Source: CAWHPS01 sp963831235 | GTDB taxonomy: Bacteria > Fibrobacterota > OXYB2-FULL-49-7 > JAEUSG01 | Direction of reading: 5' to 3' | NCBI GenBank assembly: GCA_963831235.1 | Contig: CAWHPS010000048.1 | Span: 4,070 to 68,069, forward strand | DNA: 64,000 bases | Shown here: positions 45,844 through 55,044 of the stretch, one piece after another | How positions within the stretch are numbered: the stretch's first letter is position 1 | How the letters are laid out: each line of letters opens with the position of its first letter | Program-made: the position numbers and the translations under genes | Notes under the pieces: model-generated | Seen by the model: the letters and a program-made list of their open reading frames with translations, nothing else | Databases searched by the model: none | What the model was told of the DNA's origin: nothing

Positions 45844-46632
45844 ATGGACATGAAAAAGGTTGTTGGAAGATCCAAACTCTGGGCAGACATGCAGTCTCCT
45901 TACTGCCCGGGGTGCGGGCATGGCATAGTACACAGGCTGGTGTGCGAACTTTTCGAGGAATTCGGGGTTGAAGACAACTGCGTTTTCATGGCACCTGTTG
46001 GATGTTCTATCCTTGCATACACATTCCTTAAGGTTGACGTTTGCCAGCCTGCGCACGGGCGGACGCCTGCAGCCGCAACAGGGGTAAAACGTGCACGCCC
46101 GGATACATTCGTTCTCTCCTACCAGGGCGATGGTGATCTTGCGGCCATTGGCACGGCTGAAATAATCCATGCCGCAAACCGGGGCGAAAACATTACAACC
46201 GTGTTCGTCAATAACGCAATCTACGGCATGACAGGCGGCCAGATGGCGCCTACGACATTAATAGGGCAGAAGGCAACCACATGCCCTGAGGGCCGCGAAC
46301 CTGCATCAGGAATGGGATACCCAATCAGGGTTTGCGAGTTGCTTAAAAGTCTTGGAGGGGTCACGTATATTGCCAGAACATCCGTTCACACCCCGGCAGA
46401 TGTCATAAAAACAAAAAAGGCCCTTAAAAAAGCATTTGAGACACAAATTCGAAAAGAGGGCTTTTCCCTTGTCGAGATCATTTCGCCATGCCCGGTTAAC
46501 TGGGGCATGACTCCAGTCAAGTCCCTCGATTTTATCGAAAAACAAATGCTTGAGTATTACCCGCTTGGCGAAATTAAAAACAAGAACATGAATGATTCCA
46601 TAAACAGTGGAAAAGATATGGAGAATGCATAA
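45844..46632 (+). CDS. vorA: 2-oxoisovalerate ferredoxin oxidoreductase beta subunit (TPP)
   Basis: 262 residues. TPP-binding subunit: YCPGCGHGIVHRLVCEL, APVGCSILAY, the TPP/Mg motif YQGDGDLAAIGTAEIIHAANRGENITTVFVNN, YGMTGGQMAPTT, and SPCPVNWG. The C-terminal tail (about 240-262) is variable and charged. It sits 17 bases after vorB and 2 before vorC. Confidence 0.94.
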   Translation: MDMKKVVGRSKLWADMQSPYCPGCGHGIVHRLVCELFEEFGVEDNCVFMAPVGCSILAYTFLKVDVCQPAHGRTPAAATGVKRARPDTFVLSYQGDGDLAAIGTAEIIHAANRGENITTVFVNNAIYGMTGGQMAPTTLIGQKATTCPEGREPASGMGYPIRVCELLKSLGGVTYIARTSVHTPADVIKTKKALKKAFETQIRKEGFSLVEIISPCPVNWGMTPVKSLDFIEKQMLEYYPLGEIKNKNMNDSINSGKDMENA

Positions 46633-46634
46633 CA

Positions 46635-47168
46635 ATGGAATACCGCTGTATTTTTGCCGGCTTCGGCGGACAGGGAATAATCTCAATGGGGACCCTCTTG
46701 GCTTATGCAGGCATGACAGCAGGAAAGCAGTGCACGTTCTTTCCTGAATACGGAATAGCCATGCGCGGTGGTACTGCCAACTGCACCGTAATCATTTCCG
46801 ACAATGAAATCGCATCTCCGGTTGTAAACGACCCGAATATCCTGGTGGCCATGAACGAGCAATCCTTTGATCGCTTTCAATCATGGCTTGTCCCGGGTGG
46901 AAAACTTATCATAAACTCATCATTGGTCCCAAACAAGCCCTTAAGAAATGATGTAACTGCGTTCCATGTCAAGGCAACGGGTCTTGCGATTGAAGGCGGC
47001 GATTCGCGAATGGCCAACATGGCCATGCTCGGAGGCGTCATTAAGGCAACAGAAATGATGTCTCTCAATTATCTGTACAATGCTATGGAAAAAACCTTCC
47101 CGCCAAAGATTTTTCACTTGGTTGATAAAAACAAAGCTGTCATGGATGCAGGCTTCAAATCAATATAG
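46635..47168 (+). CDS. vorC: 2-oxoisovalerate ferredoxin oxidoreductase gamma subunit
   Basis: 177 residues. Begins IFAGFGGQGIISMGTLLAYAGM and has YGIAMRGGTANCTVIIS, the standard gamma-subunit motifs that interact with CoA. Complements VorDBA as a four-subunit enzyme. A 71-base gap precedes ilvE. Confidence 0.94.
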   Translation: MEYRCIFAGFGGQGIISMGTLLAYAGMTAGKQCTFFPEYGIAMRGGTANCTVIISDNEIASPVVNDPNILVAMNEQSFDRFQSWLVPGGKLIINSSLVPNKPLRNDVTAFHVKATGLAIEGGDSRMANMAMLGGVIKATEMMSLNYLYNAMEKTFPPKIFHLVDKNKAVMDAGFKSI

Positions 47169-47239
47169 CATTTCTTGTTTGTCCCGTGGCGTTGCAATCA
47201 AATATTTTATCCAGGTTGAAATAACAAAGGAGTATTTTT

Positions 47240-48259
47240 ATGGCTTCAGGAAAAATAAACTGGGATGATTTGTCATTTTCACTCACTCCGACAAAAACAA
47301 TGTTCATGTCCAGGTGCAAACCGGACGGCAAATGGGACAAGGGGCGTTTCCTCCCTTTCGGGAACATATCAATATCACCCGCTGCAGGAGTGCTTAATTA
47401 TGGGCAGGGAATATTCGAAGGCTTGAAGGCCCTGCGTACAAAAGATGGAAGGATTGTCCTTTTCCGTCCAAAAGAAAACGGAAAACGAATGGCTGAAAGT
47501 GCGAGGCGCCTGTGCATGCCGGAATTCCCAATTGACGACTTCGTAAAGACAGTAAAAGAAATCGTTAAAAAGAACACCGAATATATACCGCCCTATGGCA
47601 AGGGAAGTCTTTATATACGCCCTTGCCTGTGGGGCACAGGTCCCATACTCGGAGTGGCACCGGCTCCTGAATACACATTTATTGTATATGTATCGCCTGT
47701 GGGGCCATATTTCAAGACCGGTTTCAAGCCGATAAAACTCATGTTCACTCGAGAATACCACAGGGCGGCACCTAAAGGCACGGGTGGGGCCAAGGTAATA
47801 GGTAATTATGCCGGCACCATGCTCCCTGCAAAAATGGTAAAGGCAAAAGGTTTTAATGAATGCATTTATCTTGACGCACGCGAAGAGAAATACATAGAGG
47901 AAGTCGGCGCAGCTAATTTCTTCTGCATAAAGGGCAATACGCTTGTAACGCCGAGGCTTGGGTCCATTCTTCCAGGCATAACGCGAAATTCCGTTCTTCG
48001 CATTGCAAAAGATAAACTCAAAATGAAGGTCCTGGAAAAAGACGTGTCCGTTGCCGAGGCCCTTTCATCTCAAGAGGCATTCTGCACCGGAACCGCGGCA
48101 GTAATAAGTTCAATAGGCTGGATTGATTATGAAGGCAGGACAACCGTGTATAATAAAGGCGAAGTGGGCCCAATTACAAGAAGACTTTATGATATGTTGA
48201 CAAAATTGCAGCTTTGCGAAGAGAAGGACCCTTACGGCTGGGTTGTTCAGGTCAAGTAA
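47240..48259 (+). CDS. ilvE: Branched-chain amino-acid aminotransferase
   Basis: 339 residues, class IV PLP aminotransferase of the longer BCAT type. LNYGQGIFEGLKAL, RPKENGKRMAESARRLCMP, the PLP-lysine region GTGGAKVIGNYAGTMLPA, YIEEVGAANFFC and GTAAVISSIG are all visible. Converts Leu, Ile and Val to 2-oxoacids, the substrates of the Vor enzyme encoded just upstream; works also in synthesis. AAAGGAG precedes the ATG. Convergent with the kinase gene, 3 bases between stops. Confidence 0.95.
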   Translation: MASGKINWDDLSFSLTPTKTMFMSRCKPDGKWDKGRFLPFGNISISPAAGVLNYGQGIFEGLKALRTKDGRIVLFRPKENGKRMAESARRLCMPEFPIDDFVKTVKEIVKKNTEYIPPYGKGSLYIRPCLWGTGPILGVAPAPEYTFIVYVSPVGPYFKTGFKPIKLMFTREYHRAAPKGTGGAKVIGNYAGTMLPAKMVKAKGFNECIYLDAREEKYIEEVGAANFFCIKGNTLVTPRLGSILPGITRNSVLRIAKDKLKMKVLEKDVSVAEALSSQEAFCTGTAAVISSIGWIDYEGRTTVYNKGEVGPITRRLYDMLTKLQLCEEKDPYGWVVQVK

Positions 48260-48262
48260 AGA

Positions 48263-51043
48263 TTATATTTTTCCAGCCAGAACATCATCAATTATTTTTA
48301 TCAGTTCCTGGCGCTTCCAGGGCTTTTGAATAAAGGCCCTGGCGCCCTTTTCAACAAGAAGGTGCGGCTCCCCTTCAAAAGTATGACCGCTTGCTATTAT
48401 TACACTTACCAAAGGATTGATGGCCATTAAGGCCTTCATGCATTCCAATCCGTTCATTTCCGGCATTGTCACATCAAGAAGCACAACATCCACTTCTGAA
48501 TGGTGATCTTTATAGAATGCAAGTGCAGAAGGCCCGTTGCTGAAACTTTCAACCCTGTAGCCGGCCTTTCTAAGCGTAAGCGCGGTAACAATGCGCACAT
48601 CCTCTTCATCCTCAATGATCATCAAGCGTCCGTTATGACGATCGCTTTTTTCCAATATTAATCCGTCTGGTTTATCCGAATCCCACTCCTGCAATGAATA
48701 TGGAAGATAAATGTTGAATTGCGTACCCTGACCGTCCTTGCTTTCGAGGGTTATATAGCCATTATGGTTTTTCACGCATCCATAAACACTGGCAAGCCCC
48801 AGACCAAAGCCTTTTCCAATTTCCTTTGTCGTATAAAAGGGTTCAAAAATGTGTGGCAGAACGTTTTTGGATATTCCGGTTCCGGTATCACTGACTGCAA
48901 TATGTAGAAAACGGCCCGGCTTGGCGAAATCATTTTTTTTGCAAAAGGCCGCGTCCAGCTCACTATCTTCAACCGTAAAACGCAACAATCCGCCCTGAGG
49001 CATGGCATCGCGCGCATTTAGTGCAAGGTTTAAAAGCATCTGCATGAGCTGTGATGGATCCCCTGTTGTGCTGGGGTTTGTGGAGGTGAATCTTTTTTCA
49101 ATACGTATTCGTTTGTCAAAAGTGCTTTCGATTATTACAATGACCTGATCCACACTTTGCGTTATGTCAACTTTAGTGATCTCGTACTTGCCTTTTCTTG
49201 CGAATGTAAGAAGCTGCTGGGAAAGGCTGCTCCCATGCTGGCTTGCTAAAATAATACGGTTTGCAAATTGAACAATGCGCGGATCCGAACTATCGCCGCT
49301 TATCAGTTCGGCATAGCCCATTACGGACAGGAGCAGATTGTTGAAGTTGTGCGCCACACCGCCGGCAAGTTGTCCGATAGCATCCATTTTCTGGGCCTGG
49401 TAAACCTGATTCTCCAGTTTGCGGAAATCTGTTATATCATTGCCTACGCATACGACATATTCAATTTCACCGTTTGGATTGATCTTTGGGGTCTGTGTTA
49501 TCAACAGGAGTCTTTTATCACCAGCAGGATTTATAACCCATTCCTCGAATTCGGCCTTGAGCTTGGTTTCAAAAACAGTCAAGGTCTTGGGGATGAGCCT
49601 CTCCATAACCGGATGTTTGGCTATCAACTCCTTCACGGGTTTCCCTTCAATCTCGCTCTCTTCCAGCTTATAAAACGTGGCAAAAGCGCTGTTTACATAA
49701 CCGAAAGTATCCTTGTCCTTGACGTACCATATCTGGGTTGTAATATTATTGAGGAGTATGGCCTGTTCGTCACGTACTGTGCGGTATGATTTTAAAAGCT
49801 CGTGGTTTCTGAGTATTTGCGCACATTGATTTGTAAAAAGGTGATAAATTGTGAAATCCGTCTCATTACGGGTAAGGCTGAAGATAAGTATGCCTCGGAT
49901 TTGGCCTTTGACAGTGACAGGGAATGCAACAAAGCATTTTACACCGGAAAGAAGCTGAAGCATATTCAGAGGAGTGGCCGGCAAGGATCCACCAAACATA
50001 GCATTGATGGACTTTACAATATGCATTTTACCGGTTTTCAGGATATCCTCAATAAAAGGTACGTTTGCTTCCGTAATATTATGCCAATCCAGGATGTCAA
50101 TACCACGACTTTTAGCATATTCAATAAGCCGTGGAAGAACACTCTTTAAATCCGAGGAATAATGAGAGAGCCTGAACTCATCCATTGATGAGGTTTCCAT
50201 ATAAAAAACAGAGCGCGCACCTGATGCCTTGCGCGTGTTTTCAATAAAAAGTTGCAGCAATTCGTCTTGACGAAGGTCACTGTCAAGAGCGCTGCTTGTT
50301 TTATTGAAATACTTGAGGCGCTCAAAGTCGATGAGCGCCCTTTCCATGTCAAAAAGCCCCTGGTTCATCCTGATAATGGAATAAAGACAGATGGTATATA
50401 TATTAATACTAAAAAAAGAAAGTGTAGGGAAATTCCGTACATATTGCGGAATGATAATGTCTGTCAGAGAGCCCACCAAAAGAACCATTATGTTTCCGAA
50501 CATAAAGACATAAATGCCTTTTTTGCCAAAAAAGGTATTATCTGCATTCTTCCAAACCATTAACATTACTTTCAGCGCAATAATAAAACTGTAGATAACA
50601 TATACGTTAGCAAGTTTCCCGGGTATTATGAAAAAGCCATAAATGCTTTCCTCACAGCTGATGTACAGTAATTTTGGATTTATAAGATCAATAACGAGTA
50701 ATATCAAAGGCGGGGCGAGAAATACATAGCGAACCCATTTCTTTTCCCATGCTTCCCAATCAGTAAGATGCGAAATAAAATACAGATAAACAAATGGTAA
50801 AAAGAACACAAGCGGCGCTAAAACAAATTGTTCAACTCGCATAAACCAGATTGAACTAGGCTGAACAGATCGTATGACATACACAAGTGCAACCACTGCT
50901 GTATAGTTCATGAAATTAACGAATTCGCGGTTGCCTTTTTTATATCGGCCAAAACTGATTACTGATTGGGCAACCCAAAGGCTTAAAACCAGTTGCAGTA
51001 ATCCTGCAGCTGTGTAAAGATTGTGTTGTATGAATTCCAGCAT
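48263..51043 (-). CDS. Hybrid histidine kinase with 7TM, GAF, PAS and receiver domains
   Basis: 926 residues. About 1-220: seven membrane helices of the histidine-kinase 7TM sensor type. About 240-405: GAF-like domain. About 420-540: PAS domain (ITTQIWYVKDKDTFGYVNSAF). HisKA with phospho-acceptor His near 565 in QLAGGVAHNFNNLL; HATPase with NLALNARDAMPQGG, VSDTGTGISK and GKGFGLGLASVYG. About 805-926: receiver domain with phosphorylation Asp near 856 in VLLDVTMPEMNG and Lys in FIQKPW. A membrane sensor with its own receiver; no cognate regulator gene is next to it, so the output is unknown. Confidence 0.92.
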   Translation of the reverse strand: MLEFIQHNLYTAAGLLQLVLSLWVAQSVISFGRYKKGNREFVNFMNYTAVVALVYVIRSVQPSSIWFMRVEQFVLAPLVFFLPFVYLYFISHLTDWEAWEKKWVRYVFLAPPLILLVIDLINPKLLYISCEESIYGFFIIPGKLANVYVIYSFIIALKVMLMVWKNADNTFFGKKGIYVFMFGNIMVLLVGSLTDIIIPQYVRNFPTLSFFSINIYTICLYSIIRMNQGLFDMERALIDFERLKYFNKTSSALDSDLRQDELLQLFIENTRKASGARSVFYMETSSMDEFRLSHYSSDLKSVLPRLIEYAKSRGIDILDWHNITEANVPFIEDILKTGKMHIVKSINAMFGGSLPATPLNMLQLLSGVKCFVAFPVTVKGQIRGILIFSLTRNETDFTIYHLFTNQCAQILRNHELLKSYRTVRDEQAILLNNITTQIWYVKDKDTFGYVNSAFATFYKLEESEIEGKPVKELIAKHPVMERLIPKTLTVFETKLKAEFEEWVINPAGDKRLLLITQTPKINPNGEIEYVVCVGNDITDFRKLENQVYQAQKMDAIGQLAGGVAHNFNNLLLSVMGYAELISGDSSDPRIVQFANRIILASQHGSSLSQQLLTFARKGKYEITKVDITQSVDQVIVIIESTFDKRIRIEKRFTSTNPSTTGDPSQLMQMLLNLALNARDAMPQGGLLRFTVEDSELDAAFCKKNDFAKPGRFLHIAVSDTGTGISKNVLPHIFEPFYTTKEIGKGFGLGLASVYGCVKNHNGYITLESKDGQGTQFNIYLPYSLQEWDSDKPDGLILEKSDRHNGRLMIIEDEEDVRIVTALTLRKAGYRVESFSNGPSALAFYKDHHSEVDVVLLDVTMPEMNGLECMKALMAINPLVSVIIASGHTFEGEPHLLVEKGARAFIQKPWKRQELIKIIDDVLAGKI

Positions 51044-51196
51044 TGATTACCTTGTAATAAGCATATTAAAGTTTAACATTGCATAAGTAGCTTTGGAAGT
51101 GTTTAATATATGATGTTTTTAAGATATTAATTCATTGCGACTTTTTACAATCACTTTTTATCTTATTGCCTATAATTAAACAGGGAAGAGGTTGAT

Positions 51197-52534
51197 ATGT
51201 TGACAAGCGAACGCAGGGCATGGTTTGAATGCATTGACTGCCGGAAGCGTCACGAACTGGATGAGATCGTTTACAAATGCAGGGCATGCGGCAACCTGCT
51301 TGAGGTTGTGCATGATGTAAATCGTCTGAAAAAAGAGCGCACACCTGGCGGCTGGCTTAAACTTTTCGAGCGAAGGTGGAAAAGCACGGAATATCCTTAT
51401 GGCTCAGGTATCTGGGGTAAAAAGGAATGGATTCTGCCTGATATCGACAATAACGACATAGTAAGCCTTTATGAAGGCGACACCAACTTATGCTATGCAA
51501 GGCGCTATAACGCACACATAGGAATTCCTGAACTTTATATAAAGATGTGCGGTAACAGCCATACCGGTTCTTTCAAGGACCTCGGCATGACGGTACTCGT
51601 ATCACAGGTCAACCACATCATCCGAAGCGGAAAGGCGAATATCCGTGCTGTTGCCTGCGCAAGCACCGGCGATACATCAGCGGCCCTTGCCGCATATTGC
51701 GCGCTCGCAGGCATACCTTCGATTGTGCTCCTGCCCAAGGGAAAGATTTCAACTGCACAGCTTATCCAGCCTATTGCCAATAATTCAATCGTGCTTTCGC
51801 TCGAAACGGACTTTGACGGGTGCATGAAGGTCGTCCAGGAAATAAGCCGCAGACCAGAGTTTTATCTCGCAAATTCCATGAATTCCCTGCGCATCGAGGG
51901 CCAGAAGAGCATCAGCATTGAGATAGTCCAGCAACTCGATTGGGAGGTCCCGGATTTTGTTATCATTCCTGGCGGCAACCTGGGCAATGTTTCAGCCCTC
52001 GGCAAGGGCTTCAAGATGCTTCTCGATCTGGGGTTAATCAACAGGCTTCCCAGAATTGTCCTGGCCCAGGCTGAACGCGCCAATCCTCTTTACCAGGCCT
52101 ACAAGAACGGCTGGGATTCTTTCCATTCCATGGAAGCACAGCCGACGCTCGCAAGCGCAATTCAGATTGGTAATCCGGTGTCAGTAAAGAAAGCCATCCA
52201 GACCTTAAAGGAATTCGACGGCATTGTCGAGCAGGCATCCGAGAACGAGCTTGCAAATGCATGCGCTGAAGCTGATGGGTTCGGCATGTTCACATGCCCT
52301 CATACCGGTGTGGCGCTTACAGCCTTAAAAAAGATCAAAGCTCAAGGTATAATCAATAAGAACCATAGGGTTGTTGTGATATCAACAGCGCATGGGCTTA
52401 AATTCAGTGAATTCAAGGTGAAATATCATGAAGCAAGCCTTGCCGGTATTGATCCGAAATTCAGAAATACTCCGGTAGTTATGAAACCTGATGTTGAAGA
52501 AATTTTGAAGATTCTCGATAAAAGGGTAAAGTAG
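51197..52534 (+). CDS. thrC: Threonine synthase
   Basis: 445 residues, PLP-dependent fold type II. An N-terminal zinc-ribbon-like part (FECIDCRKRHELDEIVYKCRACG, four Cys) is typical of the class with a short N-terminus. LYEGDTNLCYA, the PLP-lysine motif NSHTGSFKDLGM, ACASTGDTSAALAAYCALAG and IPGGNLGNVSALGKG follow. Makes threonine from phosphohomoserine. The start is supported by GGGAAGAGG about 9 bases upstream. Stands alone, convergent with the next gene. Confidence 0.93.
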   Translation: MLTSERRAWFECIDCRKRHELDEIVYKCRACGNLLEVVHDVNRLKKERTPGGWLKLFERRWKSTEYPYGSGIWGKKEWILPDIDNNDIVSLYEGDTNLCYARRYNAHIGIPELYIKMCGNSHTGSFKDLGMTVLVSQVNHIIRSGKANIRAVACASTGDTSAALAAYCALAGIPSIVLLPKGKISTAQLIQPIANNSIVLSLETDFDGCMKVVQEISRRPEFYLANSMNSLRIEGQKSISIEIVQQLDWEVPDFVIIPGGNLGNVSALGKGFKMLLDLGLINRLPRIVLAQAERANPLYQAYKNGWDSFHSMEAQPTLASAIQIGNPVSVKKAIQTLKEFDGIVEQASENELANACAEADGFGMFTCPHTGVALTALKKIKAQGIINKNHRVVVISTAHGLKFSEFKVKYHEASLAGIDPKFRNTPVVMKPDVEEILKILDKRVK

Positions 52535-52554
52535 CGGATAAACAGATATTTTTT

Positions 52555-53247
52555 TTAGTGAGATAGAAAGAGTCTTGTCGAGAGAATTTTCTCTCCGGTT
52601 TTGAGTCTGGCAATATAAATCCCGGCCGATGCCGTCCGGCCGCCATCATCTTTTCCATTCCATTCCACACTGCTGTTTTTTAATTCATTGGAAGTCAAAG
52701 AAAAGGTTCGAATAACTTTTCCAGAAGACGCAAGTATGTCTAGCGACATTGATGCTGATTTCAACAGATTAAACTTAATTGTCGTGGTCGGATTAAAAGG
52801 GTTTGGGACGGCCTTAATGTAAGCTGTGGTTTCATCAATGTGATCATATCTTTTTTCAACGGAAATCGGGGGGGTTATTTCAGCATCCCCGGGATTTGAT
52901 GCGCATGTGGGACAAGACCCGCATGTGGATGAATAGGCGGCCCAGTTGTAGTTATCGCAATTAAGTTCTATCTTGTTGATATATTTATCCCCATCAGAAT
53001 CTTTCTCGCCAAGACAGGAATTCCAGCTCTTGCCGCAGGTCTGATAATCAAGGCCAAACTGGTTGAGCCCTGTTGTCCCGGGGTCTGAAGCAATTGGTTG
53101 CCTGTAATCATGACAAATCTGGCATCTTGATTTTTGTCCTATCTTAAGATAGTTTGCATTGGGGATATTATTTAAATCTTCCGAAAGTCCTGATGAAATA
53201 TTATATATTAAGCATATAAAACAAAAACATAAGAGAATTGATTTCAT
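52555..53247 (-). CDS. Secreted protein with one haem-c motif and C-terminal sorting domain
   Basis: 230 residues. Signal peptide (about 1-20). CQICH at residues 42-46 is a covalent haem-c site; no second CxxCH is present. A calcium-loop-like DSDGDKYINKIE follows, then a Cys-rich stretch (CGSCPTCASNPGD). From about 140 there is a sorting domain: VPNPFNPTTTIKFNL, VEWNGKDDGGRTASAGIYIARL. The arrangement suggests a surface-attached monohaem cytochrome or a redox-sensitive binding protein. Partner and role are unknown. The divergent gene downstream (53305) starts 58 bases away. Confidence 0.7.
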   Translation of the reverse strand: MKSILLCFCFICLIYNISSGLSEDLNNIPNANYLKIGQKSRCQICHDYRQPIASDPGTTGLNQFGLDYQTCGKSWNSCLGEKDSDGDKYINKIELNCDNYNWAAYSSTCGSCPTCASNPGDAEITPPISVEKRYDHIDETTAYIKAVPNPFNPTTTIKFNLLKSASMSLDILASSGKVIRTFSLTSNELKNSSVEWNGKDDGGRTASAGIYIARLKTGEKILSTRLFLSH

Positions 53248-53304
53248 GTTAATAAATATAAGATTTAATTCGGTTTATTTCAACTCTATTCGAAACAGGT
53301 TAAT

Positions 53305-54063
53305 ATGCAGAAACGCGATGATTTGATTAAATATCTAGGCCATTACCTCTCGTGTGGCTCAATAAAAGATTATTGCCCTAATGGTCTGCAGGTTGAAGGA
53401 CAATCCGAGGTAAGAAAGATCGTTACATCAGTTTCAGCTTCAGAAGAACTGTTTAACAAAGCTGTTTCGTTGAATGCCGACATGGTTATCGTGCACCACG
53501 GAATCCTTTGGGAAAACAGGAGCCCCGTAATAAAAGGTGGCTTGCGTAAACGCATAAGCGTCCTCCTTGAAAACCGGATATCGCTTCTTGGATACCATCT
53601 GCCGCTCGATCGCCATCCGATAATCGGCAATAATATGCTTGGTGCAAAGGGCCTCGGCCTTGTGTCAATCAAACCTTTTGCAGAGAACCATGGCGCGCTA
53701 ATCGGTTACATGGGCGGATTTAAAAAGCCTGTTCCTGCAAAGGATTTATTCGATAGAGTAAACAAGTTATACGGGGCCAAATCCCAGGTGTTTCCCTTTG
53801 GACCTGATATGGTAAAAACCATAGGCATTGTTTCAGGAGGCGCCGCCAATATGGTAAGCGATGCCGTCAAACACAATCTTGACGCTTACGTAACCGGTGA
53901 GGTGAATGAATCAATTGTGCAGGAAAGCAGGGAGGAGTCCATTCATTTTATCGCAGCAGGCCATTATGCGACCGAGCGGCTCGGAATACGCGCGCTGGGT
54001 AAACATATAGCATCAAAGTTCAAGGTTGCAGTTGAATATGTTGATGTTCCTGTTCCTGTTTAA
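53305..54063 (+). CDS. Nif3-like dinuclear metal-centre protein
   Basis: 252 residues, the short form. Motifs YCPNGLQVEG, the metal-binding VIVHHGILWEN, LLGYHLPLDRHPIIGNN and C-terminal AAGHYATERLGIRALGKHI are the family's metal ligands. Annotated as YbgI or GTP cyclohydrolase I type 2, but the role is debated. Followed after 20 bases by a PHP phosphatase, so they are probably co-transcribed. Confidence 0.93.
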   Translation: MQKRDDLIKYLGHYLSCGSIKDYCPNGLQVEGQSEVRKIVTSVSASEELFNKAVSLNADMVIVHHGILWENRSPVIKGGLRKRISVLLENRISLLGYHLPLDRHPIIGNNMLGAKGLGLVSIKPFAENHGALIGYMGGFKKPVPAKDLFDRVNKLYGAKSQVFPFGPDMVKTIGIVSGGAANMVSDAVKHNLDAYVTGEVNESIVQESREESIHFIAAGHYATERLGIRALGKHIASKFKVAVEYVDVPVPV

Positions 54064-54083
54064 ACAAACAAAAGGGCACTGAT

Positions 54084-54740
54084 ATGATAGATCTTCATAC
54101 GCATACGCTTTTTTCAGACGGATGCATGAATCCGGCTGAACACATAAGACGCGCCCAGGTAATCGGATATACAGCAATCGCCATAACAGACCATGCAGAC
54201 ATGTCGAATATCGACATTATTGTGCCTGCAATACGCAGATTCGCCGATGAAAATAACAGGGCCAATGATATTAAAGTGATATGCGGGGTTGAACTTACCC
54301 ATGTTTTGCCGGAATCCATTGCGGAATGTGTAAAGAAGGCGCGTGGTTTGGGCGCTGATATCGTAAACGTGCATGGTGAAACAATTGTGGAGCCGGTGCT
54401 GCCGGGTACCAACATGGCTGCCATTGACGCGGGTGTCGATATACTCTGCCATCCGGGTCTTATAACAGAAGACGAGGTTATGGCAGCAGTGGAAAAAGGA
54501 ATTCATCTTGAAATAACGACGCGTAAAGGCCACTCCCTGACAAATGGTCATGTTTTCAATCTTGCGAAAAGATTAGGCGCAATGCTTGTACTTAATAATG
54601 ACGCCCATTCGCATGTTGACATGGTTCCGGAAGAAATGGCGAGGAGGATTCTTTTGGGATGCGGTGTATCGGAAAAAGACATATATTCCATATTCAAAAA
54701 TTCTGAAGATCTGGTAAAACGCGTGCTTGACAAAAAATAA
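54084..54740 (+). CDS. PHP-family phosphatase/phosphoesterase
   Basis: 218 residues. Metal-binding motifs MIDLHTHTLFSDG, AITDHADMSN, GVELTHV, VNVHGETIVEPV, ILCHPGLI, and NNDAHSHVDMV match the PHP domain of histidinol-phosphatase-like enzymes. The substrate is not certain. AAAGGGCACTG precedes the ATG. It is directly upstream of the tat promoter. Confidence 0.9.
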   Translation: MIDLHTHTLFSDGCMNPAEHIRRAQVIGYTAIAITDHADMSNIDIIVPAIRRFADENNRANDIKVICGVELTHVLPESIAECVKKARGLGADIVNVHGETIVEPVLPGTNMAAIDAGVDILCHPGLITEDEVMAAVEKGIHLEITTRKGHSLTNGHVFNLAKRLGAMLVLNNDAHSHVDMVPEEMARRILLGCGVSEKDIYSIFKNSEDLVKRVLDKK

Positions 54741-54770
54741 GTTCGTTATAAAAACCCATCCCGTGCCGCC

Positions 54771-54800
54771 TTGACTTATCTTTAACTAATTCATTATATA
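54771..54800 (+). promoter_or_regulatory. Probable sigma-70 promoter of the tat operon
   Basis: TTGACT (54771-54776), 18-base spacer, TATATA (54795-54800), 38 bases before the tatA ATG, which also has AAAGGAG. The -35 again reads TTGACTT. Confidence 0.55.
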
Positions 54801-54838
54801 TTTACAGGTTTTAAAGCATCCTTTTAAAGGAGTTTCCA

Positions 54839-55036
54839 ATGGGTATTGGTCCAAGTGAATTATGGCTTATCCTTATAATCGTAATCATACTTTTCGGCGG
54901 CAGCAAAATCCCTGAAATAATGAAAGGCCTTGGAAAAGGAATAAGGGAATTCAAGAAAGCCAAAGACGATGTTGAAAATGATGATGCAAAAAGCAAAGAG
55001 CCCAGGGACGCTTCAGCACATAATACCAAAACCTGA
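54839..55036 (+). CDS. tatA: Twin-arginine translocase subunit TatA
   Basis: 65 residues: a membrane helix (GIGPSELWLILIIVIILFGG), the FGG hinge, then the amphipathic KIPEIMKGLGKGIREFKKA and a charged tail. Builds the Tat pore for folded proteins. First gene of the run with tatC and the TatB-like fusion. Confidence 0.94.
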   Translation: MGIGPSELWLILIIVIILFGGSKIPEIMKGLGKGIREFKKAKDDVENDDAKSKEPRDASAHNTKT

Positions 55037-55044
55037 TACATATC

